DNA of 64,000 nucleotides from Streptomyces hyaluromycini (GTDB lineage: Bacteria; Actinomycetota; Actinomycetes; Streptomycetales; Streptomycetaceae), in assembly GCF_002217755.1 (NCBI RefSeq), contig NZ_BCFL01000016.1, forward strand, positions 1,160,319 to 1,224,318. The letters are read 5' to 3'. The position numbers and the translations under genes are program-made. The notes under the pieces are model-generated. The model was not told the DNA's origin and made no database searches. It worked only from the letters and a program-made list of their open reading frames with translations. Below are positions 27,880-36,561 of the stretch, one piece after another; the stretch's first letter is position 1, and every line of letters starts with the position of its first letter.

Positions 27880-28119
27880 CTATGACGTGCGGCGCAGTGC
27901 GCGGACTCCGCGCAACCCGATGACCCCGATGACCGTCCCCAATACGAAGGACACGACGGCGAGCGTCAGGTGGATCCAGAAGTACGCCGTGGGATGGCCG
28001 TTGTCGAAGGCCAGTCCGCTGCCGTCCTTGACGAGGTTCTTGACGAAAGTGATCCAGATGAACCAGCTCCACACCCCGAACACGAGCAGGAACCAGGAGA
28101 CCGGACGGCTGAGCTTCAT
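27880..28119 (-). CDS. Small integral membrane protein (SCO4848-like)
   Basis: A 79-residue protein with two membrane helices (RPVSWFLLVFGVWSWFIWITFV and FWIHLTLAVVSFVLGTVIGVIGL). I recognise it as the orthologue of S. coelicolor SCO4848, the gene whose sequence contains the attB of phage phiBT1. The start ATG is at 28119. It lies 28 bp upstream of the split phosphoesterase on the same strand, probably co-transcribed ancestrally. Function unknown; it is intact here. Confidence 0.88.
   Translation of the reverse strand: MKLSRPVSWFLLVFGVWSWFIWITFVKNLVKDGSGLAFDNGHPTAYFWIHLTLAVVSFVLGTVIGVIGLRGVRALRRTS
28026..28083. other. Unoccupied phiBT1-type attB site
   Basis: The stretch containing GACGAAAGTGATCCAGATGA closely resembles the phiBT1 attB as I remember it from SCO4848. 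It lies inside the small membrane protein gene and is uninterrupted. The comparison is from memory, not alignment. Confidence 0.7.
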
Positions 28120-28210
28120 GCGTTCAGTATCTCTGTCCCCTGTCCGGTTCCGGTTCCGGGGTGGGGTCGGTGACGGGACTTCGCCCTCCGGGGCAGGTAC
28201 GTTCTCGTCC

Positions 28211-29473
28211 GTGCCCGCTCCGAAGCCGAAGGCCAGCCGTGTTCTGCTGGTCACCTCCGCCGCCCTGATGTCCCTGTCGCTCACCGCGCCGGCCGCGCTC
28301 GCCGCGCCGACCCCCTCGACGACTCCGTCGGCCACTCCCCCGGCGGACATGTCGACGGTGGGCGGTACCCGGCTGGGGCACCCCGGTACCCAGGTGAACC
28401 TGGCCGCCGGGGTGCCGGTGCTGCCGAAGGACATCACGGGGCGCTCCTGGATCGTCTCCGACGCCGAGTCGGGCGAGGTGCTCGCCGCGCACAACGCGCA
28501 CTGGCGGCTGCCCCCGGCGAGCACCCTGAAGATGCTCTTCGCGGACACCGTGCTGCCCCGGTTCCCGAAGTCGACCCCGCACCAGGTGGTGTCGGCCGAC
28601 CTCGCGGGCATCGGCGCCGGTTCCAGCATGGTCGGGATAAAGGAGGGCCAGACCTACACGGTCCACGACCTCTGGCTCGGCGTGTTCCTGCGCTCCGGCA
28701 ACGACGCCGTGCATGTGCTGTCCGCGATGAACGGCGGGGTCGAGCAGACCGTCCGGGACATGCAAGACCACGCCGACGAGCTCCAGGCGCTGGACACCCA
28801 TGTGGTGACTCCGGACGGGTACGACCAGCCGGGGCAGGTGTCGTCGGCGTACGACCTGTCGCTGTTCGCGCGTTCCGGACTGCAGAAGAAGGACTTCCGG
28901 GAGTACTGCTCGACCGTGCGGGCCAGTTTCCCGGGCGACACGACGAAGAACGCGAAGGGCAAGTCGGTCCGTGGGTCCTTCGAGATCCAGAACACCAACC
29001 GGCTGCTGAGCGGTGACACCGACATCCCGGTGTACCAGGGCATCGCGGGCGTGAAGAACGGCAACACCACCAACGCGGGCGCCACCTTCACCGGGGTCGC
29101 CGAGCGCGACGGCAGGGTGCTGCTGGTCACCGTGATGAACCCGGAGAAGAAGGAGCACAACGAGGTCTACAAGGAGACCGCCAGGCTGTTCGACTGGGGT
29201 TTCCAGGCGGCCGGCAAGGTGACTCCGGTGGGTGAGCTGGTGCCGCCCAAGGGGGCCGTGGGCTCCAGTGCCACGCCGCGGGCCACCGCCGTCGGGAAGG
29301 ACGACGGCGCGAGCTCGAAGCCGGTGGCCGCCTCCTCCGCCAACGGCTCCGGCGGGATCGGGGTCGCGCTGGCGATCACGGGCGGGGCGCTGGTGCTGCT
29401 GCTGGGCGCGGCGTTCCTGGTCAACCGCCGTTGGCCGCTGCCGGATCTGGTGCGCCGACGGACTCGTCCCTGA
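28211..29473 (+). CDS. D-alanyl-D-alanine carboxypeptidase (peptidase S11)
   Basis: A 420-residue exported penicillin-binding protein that trims peptidoglycan stem peptides. The signal peptide is VPAPKPKASRVLLVTSAALMSLSLTAPAALA. Active-site motifs are SxxK in PPASTLKML, SxN in LRSGNDAV and KNG in GVKNGNTTNAG, where the third motif is usually KTG in the family. A Ser/Ala-rich stalk and a C-terminal helix (GIGVALAITGGALVLLLGAAFLV) with a basic tail anchor it to the membrane. The GTG at 28211 begins the signal sequence. Its last 53 bp overlap the convergent YihY gene. Confidence 0.94.
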   Translation: MPAPKPKASRVLLVTSAALMSLSLTAPAALAAPTPSTTPSATPPADMSTVGGTRLGHPGTQVNLAAGVPVLPKDITGRSWIVSDAESGEVLAAHNAHWRLPPASTLKMLFADTVLPRFPKSTPHQVVSADLAGIGAGSSMVGIKEGQTYTVHDLWLGVFLRSGNDAVHVLSAMNGGVEQTVRDMQDHADELQALDTHVVTPDGYDQPGQVSSAYDLSLFARSGLQKKDFREYCSTVRASFPGDTTKNAKGKSVRGSFEIQNTNRLLSGDTDIPVYQGIAGVKNGNTTNAGATFTGVAERDGRVLLVTVMNPEKKEHNEVYKETARLFDWGFQAAGKVTPVGELVPPKGAVGSSATPRATAVGKDDGASSKPVAASSANGSGGIGVALAITGGALVLLLGAAFLVNRRWPLPDLVRRRTRP

Positions 29474-30326
29474 ACTCGGTGCTGCTCTCCTCCGCCGTCC
29501 AGGCGGCGCAGTACAGGACGATCCTGGCCGTGAAGTTGATCCACAGCAGCAGGGCCACCGGGACGCCGAACGCGCCGTACATGCTCTTCCCGGCGACGCC
29601 CTGGATGTAGCCGCTGAGCAGGAGCTTGAGGAGTTCGAAACCGACGGCGCCGATCAGGGCCGCGACCAGCAGGCGGCGGCGCGGCGGTTCTACGCCGGGC
29701 AGCAGGGTGAGGACGTAGAGCAGGAGCAGGAAGTCGGCCGTCACGGCGACGACGAACGCGGCGACACGGAGCAGGAGGCTGCCCCAGCTGTGTTGGGCTA
29801 TGCCGAGCTGCCCGGCGGCCCAGCCGACCGCCGCCGAGGCGATCGTGGACACGGCGATCGTGACGAGCACGGCGCCGCCGAAGCCGATCAGGATCACGCC
29901 GTCCTTGGCCTTGGCGAGGATCGGGTTCTGGTCCTTGTCGGGCAGCTGCCACACCGCGCGCAGGCAGTCCCGCATCTGGCCGACCCAGTTGATGCCGGTG
30001 AACAGCAGGACGGCGCCGGCGATCAGGCCGACCGTGCCGGCGTTCTGGACCAGGGAGTGGATGTCCAGCTGGTCGGAGATGCCGGGCACCTGGTCGGCGA
30101 TCTTCTTCTGGAGGTCCTGCTGCCGCGACTCGCTGAGCGTGGCAGCCCCGATCGCGGCGCCCACGGTCAGCAGCGGGAAGATCGAGATGAAGCTGATGAA
30201 GGTCATGGCGGCCGCCAGCCGGGACCACTTCACCCGGTCGAGCCGCTCGTACGACCGCCACACGTGCGTGGTCATGAGCCAGCCCACGAGCGGGCCGACG
30301 ACGGGGAGTCTTCTCAGCCAGTCCAT
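29421..30326 (-). CDS. YihY/virulence factor BrkB family membrane protein
   Basis: A 301-residue inner-membrane protein with about six helices. Family segments include MTFISFISIFPLLTVGAAIGAATL, LFTGINWVGQMRDCLRAVW, LGIAQHSWGSLLLRVAAFVVAVTADFLLLLYVLTLLPG and GVAGKSMYGAFGVPVALLLWINFTARIVLYCAAW. These proteins were once called RNase BN, but that activity belongs elsewhere; their true role is unclear. The 3' end overlaps the DD-carboxypeptidase gene tail to tail by 53 bp. Confidence 0.92.
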   Translation of the reverse strand: MDWLRRLPVVGPLVGWLMTTHVWRSYERLDRVKWSRLAAAMTFISFISIFPLLTVGAAIGAATLSESRQQDLQKKIADQVPGISDQLDIHSLVQNAGTVGLIAGAVLLFTGINWVGQMRDCLRAVWQLPDKDQNPILAKAKDGVILIGFGGAVLVTIAVSTIASAAVGWAAGQLGIAQHSWGSLLLRVAAFVVAVTADFLLLLYVLTLLPGVEPPRRRLLVAALIGAVGFELLKLLLSGYIQGVAGKSMYGAFGVPVALLLWINFTARIVLYCAAWTAEESSTEFRDESVGAPDPAAANGG

Positions 30327-30739
30327 GATCCGACTCTGCCCCCTCCGCGGAACACCAATGTACGGGTACCCCAGAAGCGCAGGATCGTGGCCAGCGCCAT
30401 CCCGACGACCGTGCCGGAGACGGTGTCGGCGCGCTGCGAGGTGAGCCCGAGTCCGTAGTGGCTGACCGCGAGGCAGATCAGCTGGACCAGGGCGCCGGCG
30501 AGGTTCACGGCGACGAAGACGGCGTAGGGGCGCACCCCGGTTGCACGCGCGTGACGGTAGGTGCCGCAGGCGTTGCCGAGGTAGGCGACCGTGCAGCCCG
30601 CCACGAAGGACAGGGACTTGGCGGTGAGCGGGTCGAGGGCGGCCGGACCGCGCAGCCAGCTGAAGAGGCCGAGGTCGGCGGTGTAGGCGAGCAGACCGAC
30701 GGCGGCGAAGCCGATCAGCTCGCGCCGGTCCGTGCTCAC
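30314..30739 (-). CDS. GtrA-family membrane protein
   Basis: A 141-residue four-helix protein (LIGFAAVGLLAYTADLGLFSWL; SLSFVAGCTVAYLGNACGTYRHA; YAVFVAVNLAGALVQLICLAVSHY; TVVGMALATILRFWGTRTLVF). The last segment, with RFWGTRTLVF, is a GtrA/DPMS-like hallmark. GtrA proteins move or recruit polyprenyl-linked sugars. Next to UbiA and DprE1/E2-like genes it corresponds to mycobacterial Rv3789. The GTG start overlaps the UbiA stop. The last 13 bp overlap the YihY start region. Confidence 0.9.
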   Translation of the reverse strand: MSTDRRELIGFAAVGLLAYTADLGLFSWLRGPAALDPLTAKSLSFVAGCTVAYLGNACGTYRHARATGVRPYAVFVAVNLAGALVQLICLAVSHYGLGLTSQRADTVSGTVVGMALATILRFWGTRTLVFRGGGRVGSWTG

Positions 30740-31767
30740 CAGTGCGCCACGGCGAGGCCGTACATCGCCAGCCAGGCCAGGCCGATCAGGGCGAGGGCGC
30801 GGTCGCCCAGGACGACGTCCTCGGGTTCGCCGGCGGTGCCCCGGTCGGCGAAGACGGCGTACCGCAGGATCGCCAGGATGAAGGCGACCATGGACAGCTG
30901 GCGCCAGGGCAGCAGGCCGGCGGCGGGCCCGCGGTGGCCCTCCAGGGCCCACAGGCAGTAGGCGAGGACGGCGACTCCGGCGGCCAGCTGCCAGACGAAG
31001 CGGAGGTAGCCGGTGGTGTACTCGGTGAGCAGCGCGCGCGTGGCGCCCGCCTTCCCGGCCATCTGCACGGCCTCGGAGTAGCGCTTGGCCGCCACCATGA
31101 AGAGCGCGCCGAAGCCGGTGGTGATCAGGAACCAGCGGGACAGCGGGATGCCCAGGGCGACCCCGCCGATCATCGCCCGCATCAGGAAGCCGGTGGTGAC
31201 GACGACGAGGTCGACGACGAGGACGTGCTTCAGGGCTACGCAGTACGCCAGTTGCATGCCCAGGTAGGCGGTCAGCAGGACGGGGACGAGCGGCGGGGTC
31301 AGCCGGGCCGCGAGCAGCGGGCCCAGGACCGCGAGGACGCCGCCCACGGCGTAGGCGACGGGGACCGGGACCTGACCGGCGGCGACCGGGCGGCGGCACT
31401 TGACGGGGTGGGCGCGGTCGGCCTCGGCGTCCCGGGCGTCGTTGATCAGGTAGACGGCGGCGGCGCAGGCCGTGAAGAGGGCGAAGGTCAGGCCGAGGCG
31501 GAGGAGCGAGGGCATCGAGAAGAGCCGGCCGGCGGCGGCCGGGGCGGCGATGACGAGGGTGTTCTTGACCCACTGCTTGGGGCGGGTGGTCTTCAGCAGG
31601 CCGCGCAGGACGCCGGGGAGGGTGACGGGGGCCCGGGGCGGCGCGGGCGGCCGTGCGGTGCGGGCGCGCTGCTCGTGCAGAGTCGTTTCAGCAACGCCCT
31701 CGGCCAGCCCCTTCCCTTGCGCCGTCTCGGCAACGCCCTCGGCTGCGGCCTGTGCGGTCTCGGTCAC
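30736..31767 (-). CDS. Decaprenyl-phosphate phosphoribosyltransferase-like UbiA prenyltransferase
   Basis: A 343-residue integral membrane protein with nine or so helices. The first Asp-rich motif is NDARDAEADRAHPVKCRRPVA (NDxxDxxxD), matching the Rv3806c group that transfers phosphoribose to polyprenyl phosphate. RPKQWVKNTLVIAAP is the family N-terminal signature. An Ala/Glu-rich N-terminal extension (residues 1-40, with repeated EGVAETAQ-like units) is variable. The GTG start at 31767 overlaps the PAP2 gene stop, and its own stop overlaps the GtrA start. Confidence 0.92.
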   Translation of the reverse strand: MTETAQAAAEGVAETAQGKGLAEGVAETTLHEQRARTARPPAPPRAPVTLPGVLRGLLKTTRPKQWVKNTLVIAAPAAAGRLFSMPSLLRLGLTFALFTACAAAVYLINDARDAEADRAHPVKCRRPVAAGQVPVPVAYAVGGVLAVLGPLLAARLTPPLVPVLLTAYLGMQLAYCVALKHVLVVDLVVVTTGFLMRAMIGGVALGIPLSRWFLITTGFGALFMVAAKRYSEAVQMAGKAGATRALLTEYTTGYLRFVWQLAAGVAVLAYCLWALEGHRGPAAGLLPWRQLSMVAFILAILRYAVFADRGTAGEPEDVVLGDRALALIGLAWLAMYGLAVAHW

Positions 31768-32270
31768 GCCACGCCTCCGCTCATCCAGCGCGCCCCGGCG
31801 CGGGCCGTGAGCGCCCCCAGGGCCGCGCCCGCCGCCACGTCCGTCGGGAAGTGCACGCCGACGACCAGCCGGGACAGGCACATGGCGGCAGCGAGGGGCC
31901 CGAGGGCGGGCACGCCGAGCGCCCCGAAGGCGACGGCGGCGGCCGCGGCGGAGGTGGCGTGCGAGCTGGGGAAGGAGTGCCCGCCCGCGGTGCGCATCCG
32001 GGGCCGGACATGCGCGGGGCGCGCCCGGCGCACGACCCGTTTGACGCCCATGCTGCCCAGGTGCGCGCCCGCGACGAGCGCCGTGCCGCGCAACCAGGCG
32101 CCGCGCCGCGCGCCGTCCACGGCGGCACCGGCGAGGCCCGCCGCGAGCCAGAGCGCGCCGTGCTCACCGGCGAGGGAGAGACCGCGCGCGGCCGACGCGA
32201 CGCGTGGATCGGCGCCGCAGGCGTGCAGTGCGGAGAGGATCCGGTGGTCCATGTCGTCCATTGGACTCAC
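31764..32270 (-). CDS. PAP2-family phosphatase
   Basis: A 168-residue phosphatase with the three-part signature KRVVRRARP (KX6RP), FPSSHATS (PSGH-like) and SRLVVGVHFPTD (SRX5HX3D). In the arabinogalactan pathway the neighbouring phosphatase (Rv3807c-like) is proposed to dephosphorylate decaprenyl-phosphoryl-5-phosphoribose; the location here supports the same role. It is first in a three-gene leftward operon with UbiA and GtrA, joined by 4-nt overlaps. Confidence 0.92.
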   Translation of the reverse strand: MSPMDDMDHRILSALHACGADPRVASAARGLSLAGEHGALWLAAGLAGAAVDGARRGAWLRGTALVAGAHLGSMGVKRVVRRARPAHVRPRMRTAGGHSFPSSHATSAAAAAVAFGALGVPALGPLAAAMCLSRLVVGVHFPTDVAAGAALGALTARAGARWMSGGVA

Positions 32271-32398
32271 TGTTCACCTTCACCCCGCCAAAGCTACGAC
32301 CATATTGAGCGACATTCCGATAATCACCCGTTTCGGGGAGTCAGGTGATCTTCCGTAACCAATAACCTATAGCTCGCATAACACCCATACGGCAGCGA

Positions 32399-32412
32399 TA
32401 CGGTCGTCCCTA
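32399..32412 (+). promoter_or_regulatory. -10 element and leaderless start of dprE1-like gene
   Basis: TACGGT (32399-32404) lies 7 nt before the ATG at 32412. The preceding 100 bp are unusually AT-rich for this genome, as expected of a divergent promoter region. Confidence 0.5.
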
Positions 32413-33803
32413 TGCCTGGAAAGCCTGAAGGGCCCGCAGGTCCCGCCGCGCCCGAGACCACCGTCGCCGTCACCGGCTGGGGCCGCACCGCCCCCACCGC
32501 CGCCCGCCTGATCCGCCCCCGGACCTATCAGGAGGCGGCGAACGCGATCCGGACCTGCGGGGCGCGCGGCGGTATCGCGCGGGGCCTCGGGCGGGCCTAC
32601 GGCGACGCGGCGCAGAACGCCGGCGGTGCCGTGCTCGACATGACGGGCCTCGACCGCATCCACGCCATCGACGCGGACGGCGGCACCGTGCTGTGCGACG
32701 CCGGGGTCTCGTTGCACCGCCTGATGGAGGTGCTGCTGCCGCTCGGCTGGTTCGTCCCGGTGACCCCGGGGACCCGGCAGGTGACGGTGGGCGGCGCGAT
32801 CGGCGCCGACATCCACGGCAAGAACCACCATGTCTCGGGATCGTTCTCCCGTCACGTGCTGTCCTTCGAACTCCTCACCGCCGACGGCCAGGTCCGCACG
32901 GTGAGCCGCGGCACCCCGCTGTTCGACGCGACGGCCGGCGGCATGGGTCTGACCGGAGTGATCCTCACGGCGACCGTCCGCCTCCTCCCCGTCGAGACGT
33001 CGTACATGTCCGTCGACACCGAACGCGCCACCGACCTCGACGACCTAATGGCCCGTCTGACCGCCACCGACCACCGCTACCGCTACTCGGTCGCCTGGAT
33101 CGACCTGCTGGCGCGCGGGGCGGCGACCGGGCGCGCGGTGCTCACCCGCGGCGACCACGCGCCCCGGGAAGCGCTCGGCAAGGGCACCCGCGCCGGGCGC
33201 GCCCCCCTCGCCTTCCGCCCCCGCACCCTCCCACCCGCCCCCGCCCACGTCCCCGACGGTCTCCTGGGCCGCACCACCGTAGGCCTCTTCAACGAGCTCT
33301 GGTACCGCAAGGCGCCCCGCGCCCGCGTCGGCCAACTCCAGCGCATCTCATCCTTCTTCCACCCCCTGGACGGCGTCCCGCACTGGAACCGCGTCTACGG
33401 CCGGGCCGGCTTCGTCCAGTACCAGTTCGCCGTCGGACACGGCCAGGAGGCCGCCCTGCGCCGGATCGTGGCCCGGATCTCCGAACGCCGCTGCCCGTCC
33501 TTCCTCGCCGTCCTCAAACGCTTCGGCGACGCCGACCCCGGCTGGCTCTCCTTCCCGGTGCCCGGCTGGACCCTCGCCCTCGACATCCCCGCCGCGCTGC
33601 CCGGCCTCTCCGCCTTCCTCGACGAACTGGACGAGGAGGTCGCGGGCGCCGGCGGCCGCGTCTACCTCGCCAAGGACGCCCGGCTCCGCCCCGACCTGCT
33701 CACCGCGATGTACCCACGGCTCCCCGACTTCCGCGCCCTGCGCGCGGAGCTGGACCCACGCGGAGTCTTCGTCTCCGACCTGTCCCGCCGTCTCGGTCTC
33801 TAG
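32412..33803 (+). CDS. DprE1-like FAD-binding oxidase (decaprenylphosphoryl-ribose 2-oxidase)
   Basis: A 463-residue flavoprotein. The N-terminal FAD-binding domain holds GIARGLGRAYGDAAQN, VTPGTRQVTVGGAIGADIHGKNHHVSGSF and the C-terminal half ends in YLAKDARLRPDLLTAMYPRLPDF, all typical of DprE1. It would oxidise the C2 hydroxyl of decaprenylphosphoryl-beta-D-ribose. The Cys targeted by benzothiazinones in mycobacteria falls near the C-terminal segment; I do not see an obvious Cys there. It pairs with a DprE2-like SDR 37 bp downstream. Confidence 0.93.
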   Translation: MPGKPEGPAGPAAPETTVAVTGWGRTAPTAARLIRPRTYQEAANAIRTCGARGGIARGLGRAYGDAAQNAGGAVLDMTGLDRIHAIDADGGTVLCDAGVSLHRLMEVLLPLGWFVPVTPGTRQVTVGGAIGADIHGKNHHVSGSFSRHVLSFELLTADGQVRTVSRGTPLFDATAGGMGLTGVILTATVRLLPVETSYMSVDTERATDLDDLMARLTATDHRYRYSVAWIDLLARGAATGRAVLTRGDHAPREALGKGTRAGRAPLAFRPRTLPPAPAHVPDGLLGRTTVGLFNELWYRKAPRARVGQLQRISSFFHPLDGVPHWNRVYGRAGFVQYQFAVGHGQEAALRRIVARISERRCPSFLAVLKRFGDADPGWLSFPVPGWTLALDIPAALPGLSAFLDELDEEVAGAGGRVYLAKDARLRPDLLTAMYPRLPDFRALRAELDPRGVFVSDLSRRLGL

Positions 33804-33840
33804 ACCTCCTCCAGACCTCCTCCAGACCTCAGGAGTCGCA

Positions 33841-34596
33841 GTGAAGGACGCCTTCGGAATGCCCCAGTCCCTGCTCGTCCTCGGCGGTACGTCGGAGATC
33901 GCGCTGGCCACCGCGCGCCGGCTGATCGCCCGCCGCACCCGCACGGTCTGGCTGGCCGGCCGCCCCTCCCCCGCCCTCGAACAGGCCGCCGAGCAGCTGC
34001 GCGCCCTCGGACCCGACGTCCACACCGTCCCCTTCGACGCGCTCGACCCCGAGTCCCACGAGACGGCCCTCGGCAAGGTCTTCGCCAACGGCGACGTCGA
34101 CCTGGTCCTGCTCGCCTTCGGCATCCTCGGCGACCAGGCGACCGACGAACGCGAACCGGTGAACGCCGTGCGCGTCGCCCAGACCAACTACACCGGCGCC
34201 GTCTCGGCGGGCCTGGTCAGCGCGAGGGCCTTGCAGGCGCAGGGCCACGGCTCCCTGGTCGTCCTCTCCTCGGTCGCCGGTGAACGCGCCCGCCGCTCCA
34301 ACTTCATCTACGGCTCCAGCAAGGCGGGCCTGGACGCGTTCACCCAGGGGCTGGGCGACGCCCTGCACGGCACGGGCGTGCACGTCATGGTCGTACGGCC
34401 GGGGTTCGTGCGGTCGAAGATGACCAGAGGCCTGGAGGAAGCCCCGCTCGCCACCACCCCGGAGGCGGTCGCGACGGCGATCGAGGTGGGGCTGCGCAGG
34501 CGCTCGGAGGTGGTGTGGGTGCCGGGGGCGTTGAGGGTGGTCATGTCGGCGCTGAGGCACGCGCCGCGGTCGGTCTTCAGAAGGCTGCCGATCTAG
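33841..34596 (+). CDS. DprE2-like short-chain dehydrogenase
   Basis: A 251-residue SDR with the cofactor motif VLGGTSEIALA, VLLAFGILGDQ, VVLSSVAGERARRSNFIYGSSKAGLD (Ser-Tyr-Lys) and VVRPGFVRSKMT. It would reduce the keto intermediate made by DprE1 to decaprenylphosphoryl-arabinose. The GTG start at 33841 follows a short tandem repeat of ACCTCCTCCAG (33804-33830) that contains no better start. With DprE1, UbiA, PAP2 and GtrA it completes a pathway set. Confidence 0.93.
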   Translation: MKDAFGMPQSLLVLGGTSEIALATARRLIARRTRTVWLAGRPSPALEQAAEQLRALGPDVHTVPFDALDPESHETALGKVFANGDVDLVLLAFGILGDQATDEREPVNAVRVAQTNYTGAVSAGLVSARALQAQGHGSLVVLSSVAGERARRSNFIYGSSKAGLDAFTQGLGDALHGTGVHVMVVRPGFVRSKMTRGLEEAPLATTPEAVATAIEVGLRRRSEVVWVPGALRVVMSALRHAPRSVFRRLPI

Positions 34597-34609
34597 TTCC
34601 GGCCAGCTG

Positions 34610-34690
34610 TGGCGCCCCGTCAGGGGCGCTGGGGGTACCCCCGGCCGAAGGCTGGGGGAGGAACTGCGCGAGCAACCACACACGACCCGC
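34610..34690 (+). repeat. Dispersed GC-rich repeat, copy 4
   Basis: The stem GCGCCCC / GGGGCGC (34612-34629), then a nested GGGGGTACCCCC hairpin, then GGAACTGCGCGAGCAACCAC. It lies between convergent dprE2-like and RNA-ligase genes, where it may act as a terminator. The nested hairpin is absent from the other copies. Confidence 0.7.
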
Positions 34691-34692
34691 AG

Positions 34693-35271
34693 CTACCGAC
34701 TGGCGATGCTCCCCCGCTCCACATGCCCCACCTGAGGCGGAACAACAGAGCCCCCGAAGACGTAGTCACGCAGCTTCCGCCACACACCGTCCGCACCCTG
34801 CTCGTACAACGCGAACCCGGTACAGGGCCACTCGGCCTCGTAGTCCGCAAGCTCGGCGAACGCCCGGTCCATCGCGGCCTCGTCGATCCCATGAGCGACA
34901 GTCACATGCGGGTGGTACGGGAACTGCAGTTCCCTGGCGAGCGGCCCCGCCTCGTCCCGCACCCGTGCCTGGAGCCAGGCACAGTCCTCGGCCCCCCGGA
35001 CGACCCTGACATAGACCACCGGCGACAGCGGCCGGAACGTACCCGTACCGCACAGCCGCATCGGGAACGGCCGGCCGACCGCGGCGACCTCGCTCAGGTG
35101 GGCTTCCACAGCGGCCAGCGACCCTTCGGCGATCTCCGCCGGAGGCAACAGCGTGACGTGCGTGGGGATGCCGTGGGCCGCGGCGTCGCCGAAGCCCGCG
35201 CGCCGCTCCTGGAGCAGGCTGCCATGAGGCTCCGGGACCGCGATCGACACGCCGATCGTTACGGTCCCCAC
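34693..35271 (-). CDS. 2'-5' RNA ligase / 2H phosphoesterase family protein
   Basis: A 192-residue protein with the two H-x-T/S-x motifs of the 2H superfamily: HVTLLPP near the N-terminus and HPHVTVAHG in the second half. Members cleave or form 2',5' or cyclic phosphodiester bonds in RNA or nucleotides; the substrate here is unknown. I chose GTG 35271 (VGTVTIGVSIAVPEP). It lies 130 bp downstream of trpS on the same strand. Confidence 0.88.
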   Translation of the reverse strand: MGTVTIGVSIAVPEPHGSLLQERRAGFGDAAAHGIPTHVTLLPPAEIAEGSLAAVEAHLSEVAAVGRPFPMRLCGTGTFRPLSPVVYVRVVRGAEDCAWLQARVRDEAGPLARELQFPYHPHVTVAHGIDEAAMDRAFAELADYEAEWPCTGFALYEQGADGVWRKLRDYVFGGSVVPPQVGHVERGSIASR

Positions 35272-35401
35272 GTCATCTCCCGTCGGTCGTGGTGGGCGGA
35301 CGCATGTCGGGTTCGTACCCGGGCGTCCGGCTATCGACTGTACGGCCACGGCCGCCTCGCGGGCAGCCGTGGCCGAAGTGATGTGCAGCGCTTCGCTTCG
35401 C

Positions 35402-36545
<1,144 letters not shown>

Positions 36546-36561
36546 CCCTGACCGGTGTCGA

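Noticed and set aside
27513..27923. Rightward frames opposite the phosphoesterase 5' fragment
   Set aside because: Composition is that of an antisense shadow, and the leftward product has membrane helices and metal motifs.
31680..31767. Repeated GCAACGCCCTCGGC units at the UbiA N-terminus as a regulatory repeat
   Set aside because: They are translated as a variable EGVAETAQ-like extension and number only two imperfect copies, too weak for a separate finding.
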